From: JAWOJF01 sp046481785
Lineage (GTDB): Bacteria; Bacteroidota; Ignavibacteria; Ignavibacteriales; Ignavibacteriaceae
Length of the DNA stretch: 6,528 nucleotides
Assembly (NCBI GenBank): GCA_046481785.1
Contig: JAWOJF010000312.1
Location: 1-6,528, forward strand
Direction of reading: 5' to 3'
Shown one piece after another: positions 4,913-6,528 of this stretch. The first letter of the stretch is position 1, and the number at the start of each line of letters is the position of its first letter. The notes beneath the pieces are model-generated. The model saw nothing but the letters and a program-made list of their open reading frames with translations, was not told the origin of the DNA and searched no databases. Made by a program: the position numbers and the translations under genes.

Positions 4913-6049
4913 TAAATATGTCATTTTTTTAATCATCTGCTGATCACCAAATTGTAACCTTGCAAAGTAGATTCCTGCGGAAAGATGATAATTGCTTCTT
5001 CCAGTTAAAGAGCCGCCTTCTGCAGAAAATCTTACATTATATAACTTTCCGGCTTCAGCAAACTCATCAAACAAAGTTGCAACTTCCTCCCCTGTTATAC
5101 TAAATACTTTTAAAACGGCATTGCCGTTCTCAGGAATAGTAAACTCGATTACAGTTTCAGGATTAAACGGATTGGGATAATTCTGGGACAAGTTAAATGT
5201 ATTCGGCATAGAATTTATCTCTGCTTCAACAATTTCAGAATAACTGAACGTGCCGTCATGATCAATTTGTTTTAACCTGTATAACCACTTTCCTGATTCA
5301 GGAGATTCATCAACAAACTGGTACTCAATTGGTATGCTGCTGTTACCATTCCCCCTTATGAAACCAACAATACCCCACTGCTGTTTATCGCTGCCAGATG
5401 CTGACAAACCGGGAACTGACCGTTCTATTTCAAAACCAAAATTATTTAATTCTGTTTCAGTTCTCCATTTCAAAATAACATCTTCGCCTGTTACATTTGC
5501 AGCAAATACACTTAGTTCAACAGGTAACGGAGGTTCATCATCAGTAAATATACTGTGAGCCAACTGGTTTGTAAAATCAATATTACCCGAAGTGGTTAAA
5601 ATTGTACTCACCGTCCCCTCAAAATTCCATTGGATTTCCAGGGAGACTGAGGTTAAATCTTCCGTGCTTGTTAAACTAAATTTACCGACTCTCTTCTTTT
5701 CAGAAGTAATTGTATCGGTACCTGCGGGGCTTGAAGCAAAAGCCAGCTCAGAATTGCCATCCGTATTGTAGATTCCTATTCCATATGTAGGTATATTATA
5801 TAATTCTGAGGTTCCTTCAATATAGGAAAAAGATAACTCCCCCTGTATTTCAGGAGTCAGGCCCAAAGTTACCTGGTATGATTCCAGTAAAAAAATATCC
5901 CCTGTACTTTTCAGGAAGATATCAAACTCTATTTTATCCGGATTTTCTTTGTTAATATTTTCTACGCTCATTAAGTATGATTGTGGATATATACAAACTG
6001 AAAAGAACAGGACCATGTAAAAAATTTGCTGTACTAGTTTTGAATTCAT
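4907..6049 (-). CDS. Secreted protein with T9SS type A C-terminal sorting domain
   Basis: A 380-residue exported protein. Residues 1-24 are a signal peptide (hydrophobic core at about 8-20, IFYMVLFFSVCIY, then PQS). Residues about 25-165 form a beta-rich domain of uncertain family, possibly cohesin-like (inferred from its strand pattern and place before the FnIII module). Residues 175-280 are an LPVEL-type fibronectin III-like module with LKWRTETELNNFGFEIERS and WLYRLKQIDHDGTFSYSE. Residues 285-380 are the sorting domain with NYPNPFNPETVIEFTIPENG and a final YFARLQFGDQQMIKKMTYLK. In this family the signal peptide directs Sec export and the C-terminal domain directs passage through the type IX system to the cell surface. 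GAGG lies 5 nt before the ATG. It is probably a monocistronic surface protein; no enzymatic motif is visible, so its task is unknown. It is separated from the kinase cluster by a hairpin, so a functional link to it is not indicated. Confidence 0.92.
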   Translation of the reverse strand: MNSKLVQQIFYMVLFFSVCIYPQSYLMSVENINKENPDKIEFDIFLKSTGDIFLLESYQVTLGLTPEIQGELSFSYIEGTSELYNIPTYGIGIYNTDGNSELAFASSPAGTDTITSEKKRVGKFSLTSTEDLTSVSLEIQWNFEGTVSTILTTSGNIDFTNQLAHSIFTDDEPPLPVELSVFAANVTGEDVILKWRTETELNNFGFEIERSVPGLSASGSDKQQWGIVGFIRGNGNSSIPIEYQFVDESPESGKWLYRLKQIDHDGTFSYSEIVEAEINSMPNTFNLSQNYPNPFNPETVIEFTIPENGNAVLKVFSITGEEVATLFDEFAEAGKLYNVRFSAEGGSLTGRSNYHLSAGIYFARLQFGDQQMIKKMTYLK

Positions 6050-6349
6050 TTATCCCTCGGCTATTTAACTGTACAAAGTTAAATTTGGCATGCCTGCTTA
6101 ACCATAAGGGAATATCTGATAGTTCCGGATTTTTACCTGATTAATTGATAAATAATGCCTTAGAGGGGTAAATATTGGGAAATGTTATGAGCGTTTAGGG
6201 TTGTAGAGTAAAAAGGAAATTTGCAGTTTATTTGGCTGACTAATTTGAATAATGCAATATTTAGCAAACCCGCTAAAATAAGCTTTTGCTTAAATGGGCT
6301 AAGTACCAGTTTTTAAATTTAAGACAGCAGCAGTAATAAAAAAAATTGG
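6050..6349. promoter_or_regulatory. Intergenic region upstream of the T9SS gene
   Basis: No gene is visible in these 300 bases. Since the T9SS gene is transcribed leftward, its promoter should lie here, but I cannot pick a convincing -35/-10 pair. Structures seen: a dyad GTTAA-4-GGCATGCC-3-TTAAC at 6078-6102, 29-53 bp before the start codon and a plausible operator; and two adjacent small hairpins, TTTAGC/GCTAAA (6260-6277) and AAGC/GCTT (6280-6291). The T-run just after the DUF190 stop (read leftward) has no GC-rich stem before it, so I do not call a terminator there. Confidence 0.4.
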
Positions 6350-6528
6350 CTAATCTTTTGCTTTATTGCTGGCGGTGTATTTAATAATTTCTGCATTTTC
6401 TATTGTAATCAAACCGCCGCAGTCCGCTTTTTCAAATATCTGCTGAAGCACTTTCATGAATGCCTCAATTTTTTCATAAGTATCTGCTATCTCAATAATT
6501 AAAGGCATATCCTCAGAAAGTCTTAGAA
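6350..6528 (-). CDS. DUF190 (UPF0166) PII-like protein, C-terminal part; 5' end outside the window
   Basis: The leftward frame from 6526 to the TAG at 6352-6350 gives 58 residues: LRLSEDMPLIIEIADTYEKI, then EAFMKVLQQIFEKADCGGLI and TIENAEIIKYTASNKAKD. This matches my memory of the end of DUF190 proteins, where LRLS(E/S)D(L/M)P-(I/V) precedes an I-E-(I/V)-A/V-D-(T/S)-x-E-K-I helix, a G-L-(I/V)-T strand and a final (V/I)-(I/K)-Y. The family is about 100-120 residues long, so roughly half is present. Members adopt a ferredoxin-like PII fold and are often encoded next to the fluoride channel gene crcB; that gene, if present, would lie beyond 6528. Function is otherwise poorly known. No frameshift is visible in the part seen. 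Confidence 0.85.
   Translation of the reverse strand, partial: LRLSEDMPLIIEIADTYEKIEAFMKVLQQIFEKADCGGLITIENAEIIKYTASNKAKD

Noticed and set aside
4869..6115. 12-mer ATAAGGGAATAT at 4869-4880 and 6104-6115
   Set aside because: It is short and AT-rich, with no further shared flanking sequence; too weak to call a repeat.

Overview
This is a low-GC bacterial window whose recognisable genes all lie on the minus strand. The 380-residue protein at 4907-6049 ends in a type IX secretion (T9SS) sorting domain with the NYPNPFNP signature, preceded by an 'LPVEL' fibronectin-like module. That pairing is typical of the Ignavibacteria/Kryptonia/Melioribacter side of the Bacteroidota-Chlorobiota group. The organism is therefore probably an ignavibacterium or close relative; this is inferred from protein style, not from a marker gene.

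Layout. 1-570 is gene-free and packed with palindromic repeats: two tandem arrays of a 29-30 bp unit centred on CAGGCTTTAGCCTG, inverted copies of the same palindrome, and CCACGAC/GTCGTGG hairpins. 571-950 has no convincing gene and holds one copy of a 22 bp dispersed repeat. 951-981 is a clear intrinsic terminator for leftward transcription. 1011-4611 is a compact leftward gene cluster. In transcription order it encodes an 80-residue orphan protein, a PAS histidine kinase of the NarL type, a NarL/FixJ response regulator, a 125-residue protein ending in CCPPMC, a seven-helix membrane protein and a 139-residue paralogue ending in CPPMCFC. 4612-4906 is intergenic and contains a long AT-rich hairpin carrying the second copy of the 22 bp repeat. 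4907-6049 is the T9SS cargo protein. 6350-6528 is the 3' end of a DUF190 (PII-like) gene cut by the window edge.

How it fits together. The first three cluster genes are tightly packed (1 nt gap, then an 11 nt overlap) and form a two-component signalling unit with a cytoplasmic PAS sensor. The last three follow 46 nt later with a perfect Shine-Dalgarno sequence and a possible promoter of their own. They have no recognisable named family. The two flanking proteins are clearly paralogous (roughly 40% identical by eye) and share an invariant cysteine-rich C-terminal tail, while the protein between them has the predicted topology of a seven-transmembrane receptor. The best candidate here for an undescribed system is this trio coupled to the two-component pair. 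Its biochemical role cannot be read from the sequence; metal or thiol sensing through the CPPMC tail is a hypothesis only.
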